Shown here in pieces: positions 42,749 through 54,445 of a stretch of 64,000 bases of DNA. Location: the NCBI RefSeq assembly GCF_033473495.1, contig NC_088935.1:2046001-2110000 (forward strand), written 5' to 3'. This stretch comes from Cercospora beticola (Eukaryota > Ascomycota > Dothideomycetes > Mycosphaerellales > Mycosphaerellaceae). Position 1 is the first letter of the stretch. Each line of letters opens with the position of its first letter. Position numbers and translations under genes: made by a program. Under the pieces are notes generated by a model that did not search any database, had not been told where the DNA came from, and saw nothing but the letters and a program-made list of their open reading frames with translations.

Positions 42749-43591
42749 TTACGGAGGCACCTCTTTGCCGGCCCAGTCCCAGCATTTTCCTCTGTCGTCG
42801 AGAGTACGACTGTTGATCACCTCGAGCAGCTTCTCTGCCGCAAATCCAGGGCTGAACAGCTTGTCCTCTTTTACATTGTCCCAGAACTCTTTGCTCAAAT
42901 TCGTCTTCACTGTGCCAGGGTGAAGGCTAATGCTCATGGCATTTTCACCTGCGCTCGGTAGGAGGTAATTGTCAAAGGACTTGGTCAATTGATTGACTGC
43001 GGCCTTGCTTGAACGATAGCTGTACCACCCTCCGAGTCGATTATCCGTAATTGAGCCCACTCTTGCAGACATGTTCGCCCACACTGCCGTCTTAGGCAGC
43101 CCATCGGCTCTTTCCAATTTCGTTGCTTTCTTCGGCAAGAAGGGCGACAGGTGCTTCAGCAGAAGCATCGGACCGAGCGTGTTTGTGCGGAAGGTGAGGA
43201 GGGCATCGTCGTAGTTGATCTGAGCAGGTGATTTCTCTGGAAACAGAATGCCGGGAATGGCCAGCGAAAGATGAAGATAGTTCTCCTTCTTAGGGAAAAG
43301 CTTCGAGATCTGGTCTGCTGCTTCGGCTACGATTGTCTCATCTACCCAAAGTCAATGCCTGCTGGCGCGGCCGCGTTTGCCAAAGCGCCGCTTACCGAGC
43401 ACATCCAGGTTGACGACATGTAGTCGTTCCTCGCACACATCTTTCAGACCAGACAGAGCATTCTCTTTCACCTGATCGAGATCCTTCCGCGCAGTCGCGA
43501 CGACCGGCACGCTGGTCGTCTGCAGCAGGCGACGCACCAGCTCAAGACCAATGCCACGCGAGGCCGGGGTAACGAGGGCGAAGGGCTTCAT
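42749..43591 (-). CDS. short-chain dehydrogenase/reductase
   Basis: Two exons (43591-43396, 43341-42749) with a 54 bp intron encode 262 residues. The N-terminus FALVTPASRGIGLELVRRLL is the Rossmann fold, with TPASRGIG in place of the usual TGxxxGIG, so the glycine-rich loop departs slightly from consensus. The catalytic tetrad region is clear: NMSARVGS (Ser) and YSYRSSKAAVNQL (Tyr and Lys), followed by SISLHPGTVKTNL. Cofactor preference cannot be read with confidence. Homologues in fungi reduce or oxidise small carbonyl compounds. It stands alone between two other gene models, with no pathway partners. Confidence 0.88.
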
Positions 43592-44925
43592 GGCTGCCTC
43601 CCGGCGGTGTTGTGCGAGAGGAGCTGCATGTCAAGAGGTTGCATTCCAGCCAGCCGGGAGCGGGTGTGTGCAGAGACAGCGACGTCGTCGTGTCAAAGAC
43701 TCCGAGTGCAGATCGAGCAGCTCGTACCAAGATCTGAGAGCTCAGCTAACGCGACAACAGCAGTCATGACCGAACCTTAACCTCGTGCTCCAAGACTAGT
43801 TACGGCCCGGCTGGCGGCGTGTGTTCCAGCGGAGAGCGGCAGCTGGCAGAGGCGCAGGTCGATGTGCTTCTGAGCGCTGCCTTTGTGCACAAGAGAATTG
43901 GAACATCGCATCCGCTTCGTCGGCCCTTGCACCCGAAGATGCCACCGGCCTCGCTGCTGCACGTTTGCTACGCGCGAAAGCTGCACGACATTAGGCTATG
44001 CTCTGCTATGCACCACAACCAGCGCCACAAAATGGTAGCGGGCGTTGCGGCGTCACTTCACCTTCATTGTGATGCGGTTCTTGAAAGACACCTCCAACGG
44101 CCACTCCGCTCATTTCGCATGAGCCGGTGATCACAAAACACCTGGTGATGATGGAGATGACAGCCGGTTTGCATCCTTGCATCACACTGCACGCTGCACC
44201 ACTGCATGTCGTACCCCGTAGCATCTCCATCGTCGGCTGCTAAACGACGATCCATCAGTCACCGCCCGGAGCAGCTCTTGCTCTCATCAAGAGCACAGCA
44301 GACCTTTCCGGCTTCTCTTTCGCCCCTACCACGGACCATCTGGATCAGTTGAAATCTTACGGCAGCCATGCTGTTCGTTCTGGAGGCGAGACCCTGATCC
44401 ATGTTTGCACACTCGTGAGACAGTGGTTGATGGGTCCTGCATCCATCATTTCCGCCCTCGCCATATTGTAAACCGAATAAGTGGGCATTGGTGCGGAACA
44501 TGCGGAGTAGCTGGAGAACCTGGAGCGGGCTCTAGCACTGTCGCGGTGGTCGGGTATGCAAAACTACGTCTTTAGCCCCTGTGATTGTTCCTTCTGCCGA
44601 CGATACTTGCCGCTTCAGGTTAAGTTGGCCTGGAGAGAGATCTCAATGCCGTCTAGCGCCAGGCACAAGAACGATGAAGGTGCATCAGAACATTCGATCC
44701 GTGAGGGGGGTGCAGGTAACATCCATGCGTGGGCATCAGCACGATGCCACACTGCCGCCTTTGCGTGAACACGAGTAGCATCTAGCTCCGGTCCCCGGAG
44801 TAAAATCCTTACTACAAGTAGTGGCATGGCCGTGTCACTGAGAGTTCCTTTGGTGCTTTCTAGTTCTCGTCGCTGAGAACAGACTTTCGCTTCTTCCTTT
44901 CCAGAGCCCGATCGGAGTGCACAGC
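43592..44925. other. intergenic, SDR promoter and beta-glucosidase promoter
   Basis: 1.3 kb divergent region. No open frame is protein-like. An inverted pair of CreA-type sites is at 44786-44800 (listed separately). Confidence 0.45.
44786..44800 (+). promoter_or_regulatory. inverted pair of CreA-type sites before the beta-glucosidase
   Basis: CTCCGG and CCGGAG flank a 3 bp spacer to form a perfect palindrome of 15 bases. Each half matches the CreA (carbon catabolite repressor) consensus SYGGRG in one orientation. It lies about 126-140 bp before the beta-glucosidase ATG, followed at once by TAAAAT, which could be the TATA-like core. Carbon repression is inferred, not shown. Confidence 0.45.
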
Positions 44926-47780
44926 ATGGTCCTTCCTCGTGCTGCGCTGCTGGCGCTCCTGCCAGCTGTCTGTGCACAGCTGCAGCCGTTTGCCAACAAC
45001 ACTGGAGAGAACCTTGACTTCGCGGAGAGCCCGCCAAAATACCCTTCTCCAGTGAGTGAAATCACTGGGCACGGTAGTGCAGCTGTGTCTCAAATGGTAG
45101 CTAACTCCACCTGCAGTGGTCGGAAGGTCTTGGTGACTGGCGAGAGGCATACGAGAAGGCAGTGGCATTTGTCTCGCAGCTGACACTGCTCGAGAAAGTG
45201 AACCTCACCACGGGTGAGCACATCTCAATCGCGTTGGTGATGCCCAGACAGAGTAAGCTGACATTGGCCAAGGTGTCGGATGGGAAGGCGAGAAGTGCGT
45301 CGGTAACACTGGCGCCATTCCACGTTTGGGATTCAGATCTCTATGTCTTCAGGACTCTCCTCTCGGCATTCGATTCGCAGACTTCGCCAGTGCGTACCCT
45401 GCCGGAGTTACTATTGCAGCGACATGGAGCCGCGAGCTGTTCTACAAGCGAGGCCACGACATGGGTTCTGAACACAGAGACAAGGGCATCGACGTTCAGC
45501 TGGGCCCTGCAATCGGACCTCTTGGGCGTAATGCCGCAGGCGGTCGAAACTGGGTATGAAGAAGAGCCATTACGAAGAGTAGCCTCATCTGACCAAGCTT
45601 TGCAGGAGGGCTTCAGTCCCGATCCATCTCTGACCGGTGTTGCGGTCTACGAGACTGTCAAGGGTATTCAGGATGCTGGTGTCATTGCATGCACGAAGCA
45701 CTATATTGCGAACGAGCAGGAGCACTTCAGACAAGGTGGTCCAAACCTCACTGAATCGATTAGCTCCAACCTGGACGATGTTACCATGCACGAGCTGTAT
45801 CTGTGGCCTTTCGCCGACGCTGTCCGTGCTGGTACTGGCTCAATCATGTGCTCGGTATGTGCATCTCGAATTCTTCCAGCAGCGACTGCAGAAACTGACG
45901 AAGCGTAGTACAACCAAGTGAATAACTCATACGCCTGCCAAAACAGCTATTTACAGAATTATCTGTTAAAAAGTGAACTGGGTTTCCAGGGATTTATCGT
46001 ATCGGATTGGGCTGCTCAGCATTCGGGTGTCAGCAGTGCACTCGCAGGCTTGGACATGACTATGCCCGGCGACGTTGCCTTTGATTCAACAACATCCTAC
46101 TGGGGTCCAAACTTGACTATTGCTCTTCTTAACGGCACGGTTCCACAATGGCGTCTGGACGATGCCGCTGTGCGTATCGTGGCTGCCTGGTACTACGTCG
46201 ATCGTCCTGGTAACCAGGTTGAGAATGCACCGAGCTTCTCTTCATGGACCCAGGACACTTTCGGCTTCCAGCACTTCTACGCTCAGCAGAACTACACCCA
46301 GTTGAACTACCATGTGGATGTTCGCGCAGAGCATGCAAAGGACATCCGAGAATTCGCTGCCAAGGGAACTGTGCTACTTAAGAACAAAGGGGCCCTCCCA
46401 CTCACCGGCAAGGAGAAGCTCACGGCAATTTTTGGCAGCGACGCCGCTGAGAATCAATATGGTCCAAACGGCTGTCCTGACAGGGGATGTGACAACGGGA
46501 CGCTTGCCATGGGCTGGGGATCCGGCACTGCACAGTTTCCATACCTGATCACCCCTCTAGAGGCCATCAAAGCCGAGGTTCGCAGCAACGATGGTGCTAT
46601 CGAATCTGTCATCGACGACTATGCCTACAGCCAGATCAACGCGCTTGCACGAAGGGTCCCGGACAACGACGGCGTGTGTCTTGTGTTCGCCAACTCGGAC
46701 GCCGGCGAGGGTTACATCATTGTGGACGGTAATGAGGGAGACAGGAACAACCTTACCCTCTGGCACAACGGCGACGATCTTATCAGGAACGTGACCAGCT
46801 TCTGCAACAACACTGTCGTTGTGCTGCACACTGTTGGAGAAGTCACTGTCACTCCGTGGTTTGACAACGAAAACATCACTGCAATTGTCTGGGCTGGTAT
46901 TCCTGGCCAGGAATCAGGTAATGCCATCACTGACGTCCTCTACGGCAAAGTCAACCCAGGCGGCAAGACTCCGTTCAGCTGGGCCAGGCAACGCGAGGAC
47001 TACGGCACCGACGTCCTTTACGAGCCGAACAATGGAGAAGATGCGCCCCAGGACTCGTTCGAGGAAGGCGTCTTCATCGATTACCGTGCTCTGGACAAGT
47101 ACAACCGCACGCCTATCTACGAGTTCGGATTCGGACTATCATACACGACATTCTCGTTCTCCGATTTGCAAGTGCAAGCACACCAAGTCGCGCCATACAC
47201 CCCGACAACGCGCAACACCCCACCGGCTCCTACCTTTGGTACCATCGCCAACAACACAGAGGAATACGTCCTTCCAGCCAACTTCTCTGGTGTCTACGCT
47301 TACATCTACCCTTACATCAACTCGACCAACCTGGAAGAGTCCAGCACCGACCCAGATTATGGCACCGACTACAGCTGGCCAGAGGGCTCGTACGACTCTT
47401 CTGCGCAGCCATATGCTCCAGCAGGTGGTGCTCCCGGTGGCAATCCACAGCTTTACGATGTTCTCTTCACCGTCACTGCCACTGTCACAAACACCGGTTC
47501 CGTAGTCGGCGACGAAGTGCCACAGCTTTACGTGGCACTGGGTGGCCCCAATGATCCAAAGGTCCAGCTCCGTGACTTTGACCGCTTGACGATCGAGGCA
47601 GGTGCCAGCGCCACCTTCACCGGCAACATCACTAGGAGGGACCTGAGCAACTGGGATACCGCTTCTCAGAACTGGGTCATTTCCAACTACACTAAGACTG
47701 TGTACGTTGGTAACTCCAGTCGCAGACTGCCGCTCAGCGCAGTGTTGGACTTGAGCCAGAGCGGTCCTGGTGGATATTAG
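44926..47780 (+). CDS. secreted GH3 beta-glucosidase
   Basis: Five exons (44926-45051, 45117-45213, 45273-45553, 45606-45854, 45909-47780) give 874 residues. A signal peptide (VLPRAALLALLPAVCA) is followed by the GH3 N-terminal barrel, with VNLTTG, CVGNTGAIPRLGFRSLCLQDSPLGIRF and KHYIANEQEH, and the catalytic Asp in GFIVSDWAAQHSG at about residue 284. The GH3 C-terminal domain includes GTVLLKNKGALPL and GIPGQESGNAITDVLYG; the fibronectin-III-like domain ends the protein (VTNTGSVVGDEVPQLYVAL). Many NxS/T sites fit extracellular glycosylation. It cleaves cellobiose and related beta-glucosides to glucose. An inverted CreA-type pair upstream fits carbon repression. Confidence 0.95.
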
Positions 47781-47959
47781 GAAAGAAAAATTGTGAGAGA
47801 GATGGAATCAAAAAGAAATTAACGACAGAGCTCGCATGATGGGATTGCCGCATGGCATAATACGTTCCCTATAATTTACATAGCTTCAATATGTGCAAGG
47901 CTTCTCTACATGTGCCTAATCTGCGGGAATTCTTCTCTTGCATTTCGAGATTTGTCTTT

Positions 47960-49089
47960 TCATGATCTAATAGTCGCAGTAATAGCTTTCGCGATGTTTG
48001 TGAAGGCTTGCGCTTGTGGCGAGTTCGGGTTCGCAGCCATCGTTGGTTTCCCGCTATCCGCGCTGGCACATATGTCCGGATGCAAGGGTATGTCACCCAG
48101 GAAGTTGATGCCCAATTCATGGCATTTCTTCTTCGCGCCTGTCATTTGTTAGCGCATGTGTGCGCAATTGTACTCATTGTCAGCAAAATAACTTACCATC
48201 GAGACCGAATATGTCATGGTTGTGCCCGCAATTCGTACAAGTGAATGTGCTCATGTTCTGTATCATACCGAGGATAGGGACGTTGACCTTCTCGAACATG
48301 GAAATTCCACGAACGGCATCTCGAAGCGCCAGATCTTGAGGCGTAGAGACGATGACTGCACCGGCGAGCTCGACGCTCTGTGTCAGGGTGAGCTGGACGT
48401 CGCCAGTTCCGGGAGGTAAATCGATCACTAAGACATCCAGGCTCGGCCATGACACTTCGAATAGTAATTGGGTCATGGCCTTCTGCAACATCAGTCCTCT
48501 CCAGGCCACGGGGCTATCCTGAGGGACCAAGAAGCCCATGGACATGGCTTTGACGCCGTATGCTGTGAGGGGGAGTAGCCGATTGTTGGCGTCGAGTTCT
48601 GGCTCATAGCCTTCCAAGTTGAGCAAGGTTGGAATGCTGGGGCCATAAATGTCGGTGTCGAGGATTCCTGTGTGCAGTCCTTGTTGAGCCATTGCCAGAG
48701 CTAAATTGACGGATATGGTGCTTTTGCCGACACCGCCTTTGGCGCTGCTCACCGCGATGACTTTGCGCACATTGGGGATGGGTCTCTTTTCCGGCAAGCC
48801 TATTGTCGTTAGCCTAGTTCAGGTCATGGTCCAGGTGAGCATTGGCTATACCGCGTTTCATGCGAGCAGCCAGGTTTGGTGGAGTGCCCGATCTGGGCAA
48901 GCCCTTGGGTGCAACGTCAACGAGATGTTGCTGGAGGTCGAGATGGGTGCTTCATACAAGGGGGTTCTCATGGCCAGATGCCGCTTTGTAGGCAGATGTT
49001 GTGAAGCATCTCGCATTGCTTATCGATTCGAAGCATGTCTGGCGCAGTATCGATGGCAGACTGAGAAGCCGCAAGCATATTGATGACAT
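47960..49089 (-). CDS. IND1: IND1/NUBPL-type mitochondrial P-loop Fe-S assembly protein
   Basis: Four exons (49089-48958, 48903-48852, 48799-48197, 48138-47960) encode 321 residues. Exon 1 gives a basic presequence (MSSICLRLLSLPS..., then SNARCFTTSAYKAASGHENPL), the mitochondrial targeting peptide. Exon 2 adds GLPRSGTPPNL, typical of Ind1. The deviant Walker A is SAKGGVGKST, then DTDIYGPSIP and VLVIDLPPGTGD. The CxxC for Fe-S binding is CTNCGHNHDIFG. The C-terminus is GKPTMAANPNSPQAQAF. Ind1 delivers Fe-S clusters to respiratory complex I in fungi that possess it, so this strain presumably has complex I. The presequence is encoded in a frame that simple ORF reading does not link to the rest. 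Confidence 0.9.
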
Positions 49090-49908
49090 TGTCTACATTG
49101 ACCGGGCGGGAGAAGGTGGTGGTTGATGTTTGGCCACATTGTGGCGCCGGCTCGCGTCTTGGCACGGGCCGAATCTTCGCGACTTCTATTTCAGAAGTAC
49201 AGCAAAGTCGTCTGCTCATCATTCTCCAGGCATCACCCCTTCCTCTCCAGTCATCATAGACACGCAGATGCACGCTGCGACAGATGGGTCACTGGCGGAG
49301 TCAACATTGTCAGCGTCGTCATCGACGGAGACATCTCCAACTAACCCCAGGAGACTTTCGACCACTGCAGATGGTGCAGGGCGAGGCAGCAGTTCGCAGA
49401 GCAGCACGGAGCCGTGCGTAGGGCGACGGAGATACGGTGGCAGACATGCATGAGTGAAGAACAATCGACCAACCACCGAGATGCTATTCCCTCCCAGTCG
49501 ACGGCAACACCGAATGGTGCCTGAGGCGGCGAGGCGCAGCGCAGCCTGCGGGGACTGCTGCTGCACGTCACTCCCGAGGTGGCGCTGAGTTGTCGCTAGC
49601 GCGCGCTGGAGAGAGTGCCACTGCGAGGCCGCAAAGCGCAGAAGATGCGATCATAGGACGAGGCATTTCCTGGGTCACCGGTCGACAGAAACAGTCACAT
49701 GCCGCCGTCGCATCGTCTGCCACTATTTCCATCCATTTCCCTCGACGACGAAACTAGTCTCTCGTCTACCAGACGTGGCGAGCCATCGACCGAGTCCCGC
49801 ATTCAATCTCCACTCCATCTTTCCTCCCACCACATCCTCTCTTCTCTCAATCTCCTGTCACCTTGAAAAGACGTTGACCGGCAGGACAACAATCGCATAG
49901 CGCGCAGT
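49090..49908. other. divergent promoter region
   Basis: 819 bp between the IND1 start and the glycine-zipper protein. Short frames only. CT-rich tracts (ctctcaatctcctgtcacc) precede the rightward start at 49909. Confidence 0.45.
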
Positions 49909-50763
49909 ATGGCTGCAGCAGACTACTTCCAACCTGGCGGGGGCTCGTCCTACTTGCAGCCTGGCCCACCGAACCAGAACAACGCATCCATGCCGCAAAA
50001 CCCTCCCTACCCTCTGTCAGGTACGAAGACTTCCCTCCATGCGCTGGCCCGCGTTGTCTGACACGTAACAGACGCTCCACCTCCCTACAGTGCGTTCGCA
50101 GATGCGCGACCCCACTCACAACCACCTCCACAACAGCGACCGCCCAATCCAGCGGACGACATCTATCGGCCAGCACCGCCTCCAGCGAACGCCTATCCGC
50201 CCGAGAAGAGTTCGAGACCGCCGCATCAGATCAACGATTATTACCACTATCAGCAACAGCAACAGCAGTCTGGCTACACGCCGCAGCAGCCCTACCAGCA
50301 ACAGCAAGGTTACTTCCCTGCAGCAAGCGGGTCAGGTGCGCAGCAAATCTATCGAGACGATCGTAAGCCCTCGACGACTCCCGGGTACAAGCCGTCGCAT
50401 TCTCCATATCGTGAGAGTGAGCGCGAGCGCGAGCGTGACCGCAGTCGCAGCAGGAGCCGGAGTAGGAGCAGAGATCGACATCGAAAACATCATGGCCGGC
50501 CTCAGCCTACAAAGAAGAAGTCGTCCGGTGTCAATACATTCCTCGGGGCTGGAGGAGGAGCACTGATTGGCGATGCCATTTTCCCTGGTCTAGGCACACT
50601 CGGTGGTGCACTGCTAGGTGGTATCGGCGGGCACGAATATGGAAAGAAACGAGCATCGAGCAATCCGAACCAGAGACGGCATAGGTCATACAGCAACGAC
50701 TTCGATTACGGACACTACAATTTACGAGAGGACGATTACAATAGGCGTGGCCGAAAATATTGA
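49909..50763 (+). CDS. glycine-zipper protein with Pro/Gln-rich and RS-like segments
   Basis: Two exons (49909-50020, 50072-50763; 51 bp intron) encode 267 residues. The N-terminal half is Pro/Gln/Tyr-rich (PPPYSAFADARPHSQPPPQQ; poly-Gln stretches). Next comes a charged SEREREDRSRSRS-like block of Arg-Ser repeats, written here by composition only. The C-terminal part has one glycine-zipper segment (GAGGGALIGDAIFPGLGTLGG) and its repeat GALLGGIGG, with a Tyr/Asp/Arg tail ending RRGRKY. Such glycine-zipper proteins occur widely in filamentous fungi; a membrane-associated or structural role is inferred. No enzyme motif is visible. The gene is easy to miss because the intron and low-complexity repeats obscure the frame. 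Confidence 0.75.
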
Positions 50764-51432
50764 TGGGATTATTGATGATGTTCAAATATGCAACGCTGGT
50801 CGTTGGTGGGGTTCATGACACGATTAGACAGTTCTTATGAGATATGTAGTTATGATGAGACGATGGGCTTATAGAGCATAGTTCATCCTATTAAAGAGAG
50901 GACAAATTTGTTCACCCGGCACAGTCTTGTTCATTGAGCTATCGCTTCCGGTGGCGCCTGCTGTACAGTAAGTTCTGCGATGGTCAGGCCAACGTCACTT
51001 CTTGTCTAAACATTCTACCTGGCAGGCGCAAATCTATCCCGTTTCTGGTGGCTCTAGGAGACCTGTGCAAGCTGCCAGCGCAGCTTTCTCGCCGATCTTC
51101 AATAGAATGTGGAGAAACAAACTGATCGACATCACCATCCAAAGCACCACGGAGTTTGTCTCATCCATATGCATAGCAATGCGGCAGTCGGTCCGCAATG
51201 GTGCGATCACGGGTGTGCCACCACGCGAGCGCGAGCACTGCAGCTCCGCATGCAACCCCTCTTATGGCTACCCCGACGTTGGCCATTGGAGAATTGCGAT
51301 ACATGTAGTAGCGAGCATGGTTTTGTCATCGATCAACATCCATCTCCTAGCAGGTAATGCATGAAATCCTCTGATTTTATCTATTAGATCTGATTGCACT
51401 TGTCACAAATTAGCTCCTCTTTGATCGCAAAT
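50764..51432. other. intergenic, no supported gene
   Basis: 669 bp. Overlapping frames on both strands (73-120 codons) are not protein-like. Presumably the 3' UTR of the preceding gene and the monooxygenase promoter. Confidence 0.4.
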
Positions 51433-53229
51433 ATGGCAGAAGAAACATACGACGCAGTCATTGTGGGCGCAGGCTTCGGCGGAATTTATCAGCTCTATCG
51501 ACTTCGCAAACTCGGACTTAAATGTCTCGTGATCGATCAAGCTGGAGGAGTTGGAGGCACTTGGTGTAGGCTCGAATGAGACTCACTGGATCAACATTTG
51601 CTGACCTCTTACAGATTGGAATCTCTATCCAGGAGCAATGTCCGATACGGAAAGCTATGTTTACAGATACTCTTTTGATAAGGAAGATCTCTCTACATAT
51701 CCGTGGCCGGAGCACTATGTCAAGCAACCTGAAGTACTCAGATATCTCAACCATGTTGTCGACAAGCACGATCTCAGGAAAGATATGCGGTTCGACACTC
51801 AGCTCTTAGGTGCGAACTGGGATGATTCGTCACAGTCGTGGAAGATCAGTACCAGTAGCAGCGACAAATCGATCGTTGCAAAGTATCTGGTGACCTGTCT
51901 TGGTCTTCTCTCGAAGCAGAACATCCCAGATATACCAGGTCTGGACTCGTTCTCTGGCGAAATGTATCACACAGCCAAATGGCCGAAGGGTGTTACGCTC
52001 GAGGGGAAGAGAGTGGGCGTTATCGGTTCTGGGTCGACAGGTGTCCAGGTCATCACAGAGATTGGTAGCAAAGTCAAGAGTTTGACCTGTTTCCAACGAC
52101 ATCCGCAATATAGCGTGCCTTCAGGAGACGCGAAAGTCACCGCGGAAGAGCGCAAAGAGATCAATGAGAATTATGATGAGATCTGGGAGCGGGTGCGTAA
52201 TTCAATCACAGCCTTCGGTTTCGAGGAAAGCAAGATATCCTATCATTCCGTGTCTCCTGAGGGGCGAGAGAGGATATTCCAGGAGAATTGGGATAAGGGG
52301 AATGGTTTCAGATTCGTGAGAATGGGCCTTTCCAGTGCTCTGTGACCCTCGCTAATGATTCGCATAGATGTTCGGGACATTCAACGACATTACCATCGAC
52401 GAAGAAGCAAACGAGGGAGCATGCGATTTCATTCGAAGGAAGATCGATGAGATCGTGAAAGATCCAGAGAAGGCTCGCAAACTGAAGCCATACGATGTTT
52501 ACGCGAGGCGTCCGCTTTGCGATGGCAATGCGTCGAATGGACAGAAGTACTTCGAACAGTTCAATAGAGACAATGTCGACATTGTGGATTTGAAGGAGAC
52601 ACCGATCCAGCAAGTCGAAGCCCGCGGGGTGAGGACTTCCGACGGGAGTTTGCATGAAATCGACCTTTTGATCTTGGCGACCGGCTTTGACGCAGTGGAA
52701 GGCAATTATACCAGAATGGCGATTCATGGCAGAGATGGCCTGTCACTCCAGGAGGCTTGGTCTGATGGTCCTACCTCTGCTCTGGGCATCTTCGTGCCCT
52801 CTTTTCCAAACTTTCATATGGTAAATGGCGCCAAGGGACCTTTTACCAACCAGCCACCGGCCATCGAAGTTGAGGTTGACTTCGTCACGGAGACCATCGA
52901 GCGAGCTGAGAAAGCTGGTACCCGACTCGTCGAAGTGCTGCCAGAGGGAGAGCAGAGATGGGCACAGCTGTGTGAAGAGCTTGCCGCAGGGTCGCTCTTC
53001 CACAAGGGCACTGAGAATTGGATATTCGGTGCCAATATTCCAGGTAAGCATACGCAGTCTTGCGATATGTAGATGGCGGGCACTAATGATTTGCACAGGG
53101 AAGAAGAAATGCTTGAGGTTCTATTTTGGCGGGATGGGAGGGTATCTGAGCGAGCTGAAGAAGTGTCAGGAGAACAACTATCCTGGATTTCGGCCGTTCA
53201 CGCAGGAAGCGGTTGCCGCTGCGTCGTAA
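51433..53229 (+). CDS. Baeyer-Villiger-type flavin monooxygenase
   Basis: Four exons (51433-51565, 51615-52315, 52368-53043, 53099-53229) encode 546 residues. It has the FAD Rossmann motif (DAVIVGAGFGGIYQLYRL), the joined motif [21 protein letters not shown], the class fingerprint FSGEMYHTAKWP (FxGxxxHxxxWP), and the second NADPH Rossmann motif VGVIGSGSTGVQVI. LLILATGFDAVEGNY follows. These are the features of class B flavoprotein monooxygenases of the cyclohexanone monooxygenase type, which insert oxygen next to a ketone, or oxygenate sulfur. There is no nearby biosynthetic cluster, so the substrate is unknown; degradation of a cyclic ketone is one option. The C-terminus is QEAVAAAS. Confidence 0.9.
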
Positions 53230-54445
53230 TGGATGGGCGCATGAGGAAGTTGCGTATGGGCTGACTTCTAGTGCAGGTTCTGGCATGCTCGCAAGAGCAG
53301 CAGACCTGCGAGCTTCTGTGACAGAGAGGACCTACTCGAGGACCTGAGCTGATGGATGCGCAGTCATTGAAGATAGCTGTCAGAATATATCGTAGTCGTT
53401 CATTGTGCATCTGTCCCAGTCTCGCGCATGTTTCTTGGCTCGTTTGTTGTCCATCGCATGGCCTGAGCCTTCTGCACTGCAGCTCCTCTGTGAACACTTG
53501 CTTGTGAAAACTCTGGGCGTCCTGAGATGATAGCTGCGTCCATACCATTTCCCCAAAGAGTCGTTCAATTGACAACTGTATAGGGCGGCTTGGGCGGTAA
53601 GCAAATGGCAGAAGCCCGCGGCGCATTATTACTCCTGGCGACAGCGACGGCATGACGACATGGTTTTTGTTCACGTGAAAACCACGGCGATAAGTAGTTC
53701 GTTCACGTGCTTGCAGATCCCAGTCGATGCAGCACGATTGCGACACACAGCTCATGAAGCAATCTATGCTTCCCATGTTGACATAATAACACACGACCTC
53801 ACCGCCATCCGCCGCGGCTTCTCCCCAACAGCGCTGCACCGTCGTCTTCCTCTCCCTCCTCCTCCTGCTCCGCTGGTCTTTGCTGGATCTGGCTCGTGAT
53901 CATCGCCAGAAGCCGCGCGCCGACCCATCGCAACGCTCCCACGGAAGCCCGCCGCTGATAAGTGCTTAGCGTGCCGGGTTGACAGCTATCGAGTCAAGCT
54001 CGCTCGTGACTCCGTTCTGGGCGGCCCTCAACGGCCACGAGACTCGCTCACACCTCCATCGACGACGACGGTGACTCCAGTGCACTCGCCGTCTCTAGCG
54101 CCACACGTCTCTTGCTGCGGAGCCTCGTTGCGTCCCGAGCGCTTTCCGCGTGCCTGCGACCATCGTGCCACAAGCTGCTCGGCCACTCGTGTACTTTTGT
54201 GTCGATGCCTCAGTGGTGAACATGGCCTCTTGAACGAGACGCTGTCATTTGCGACACGCCGCCGTCCATCGCTGCGAGCCGTCTCCGGTCCCACCTAGCA
54301 GTTTCCCTAGGCTGGCGTGAATATGGAGCAAGCTGCAGGCCTATTCGCAGTCACCATCTCCGCGTAGCCACCAGCTTCGAACGTGCTACGGAATACATTC
54401 TAGACAGTAACCCGTCCTTCGATCTTCGACGTCGACTGCGCAGTC
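53230..54445. other. intergenic, probable long ATG13 leader
   Basis: 1.2 kb upstream of ATG13. One leftward frame (213 codons) overlaps the monooxygenase end and lacks protein-like composition, so it is not called. The part next to ATG13 is Ser/Pro-coding-like in composition on the plus strand, but I found no linked exon. Confidence 0.4.

Noticed and set aside
53198..53839. 213-codon minus-strand frame after the monooxygenase
   Set aside because: It overlaps the end of a sound gene, is rich in Cys and Ser without pattern, and has no likely start context.
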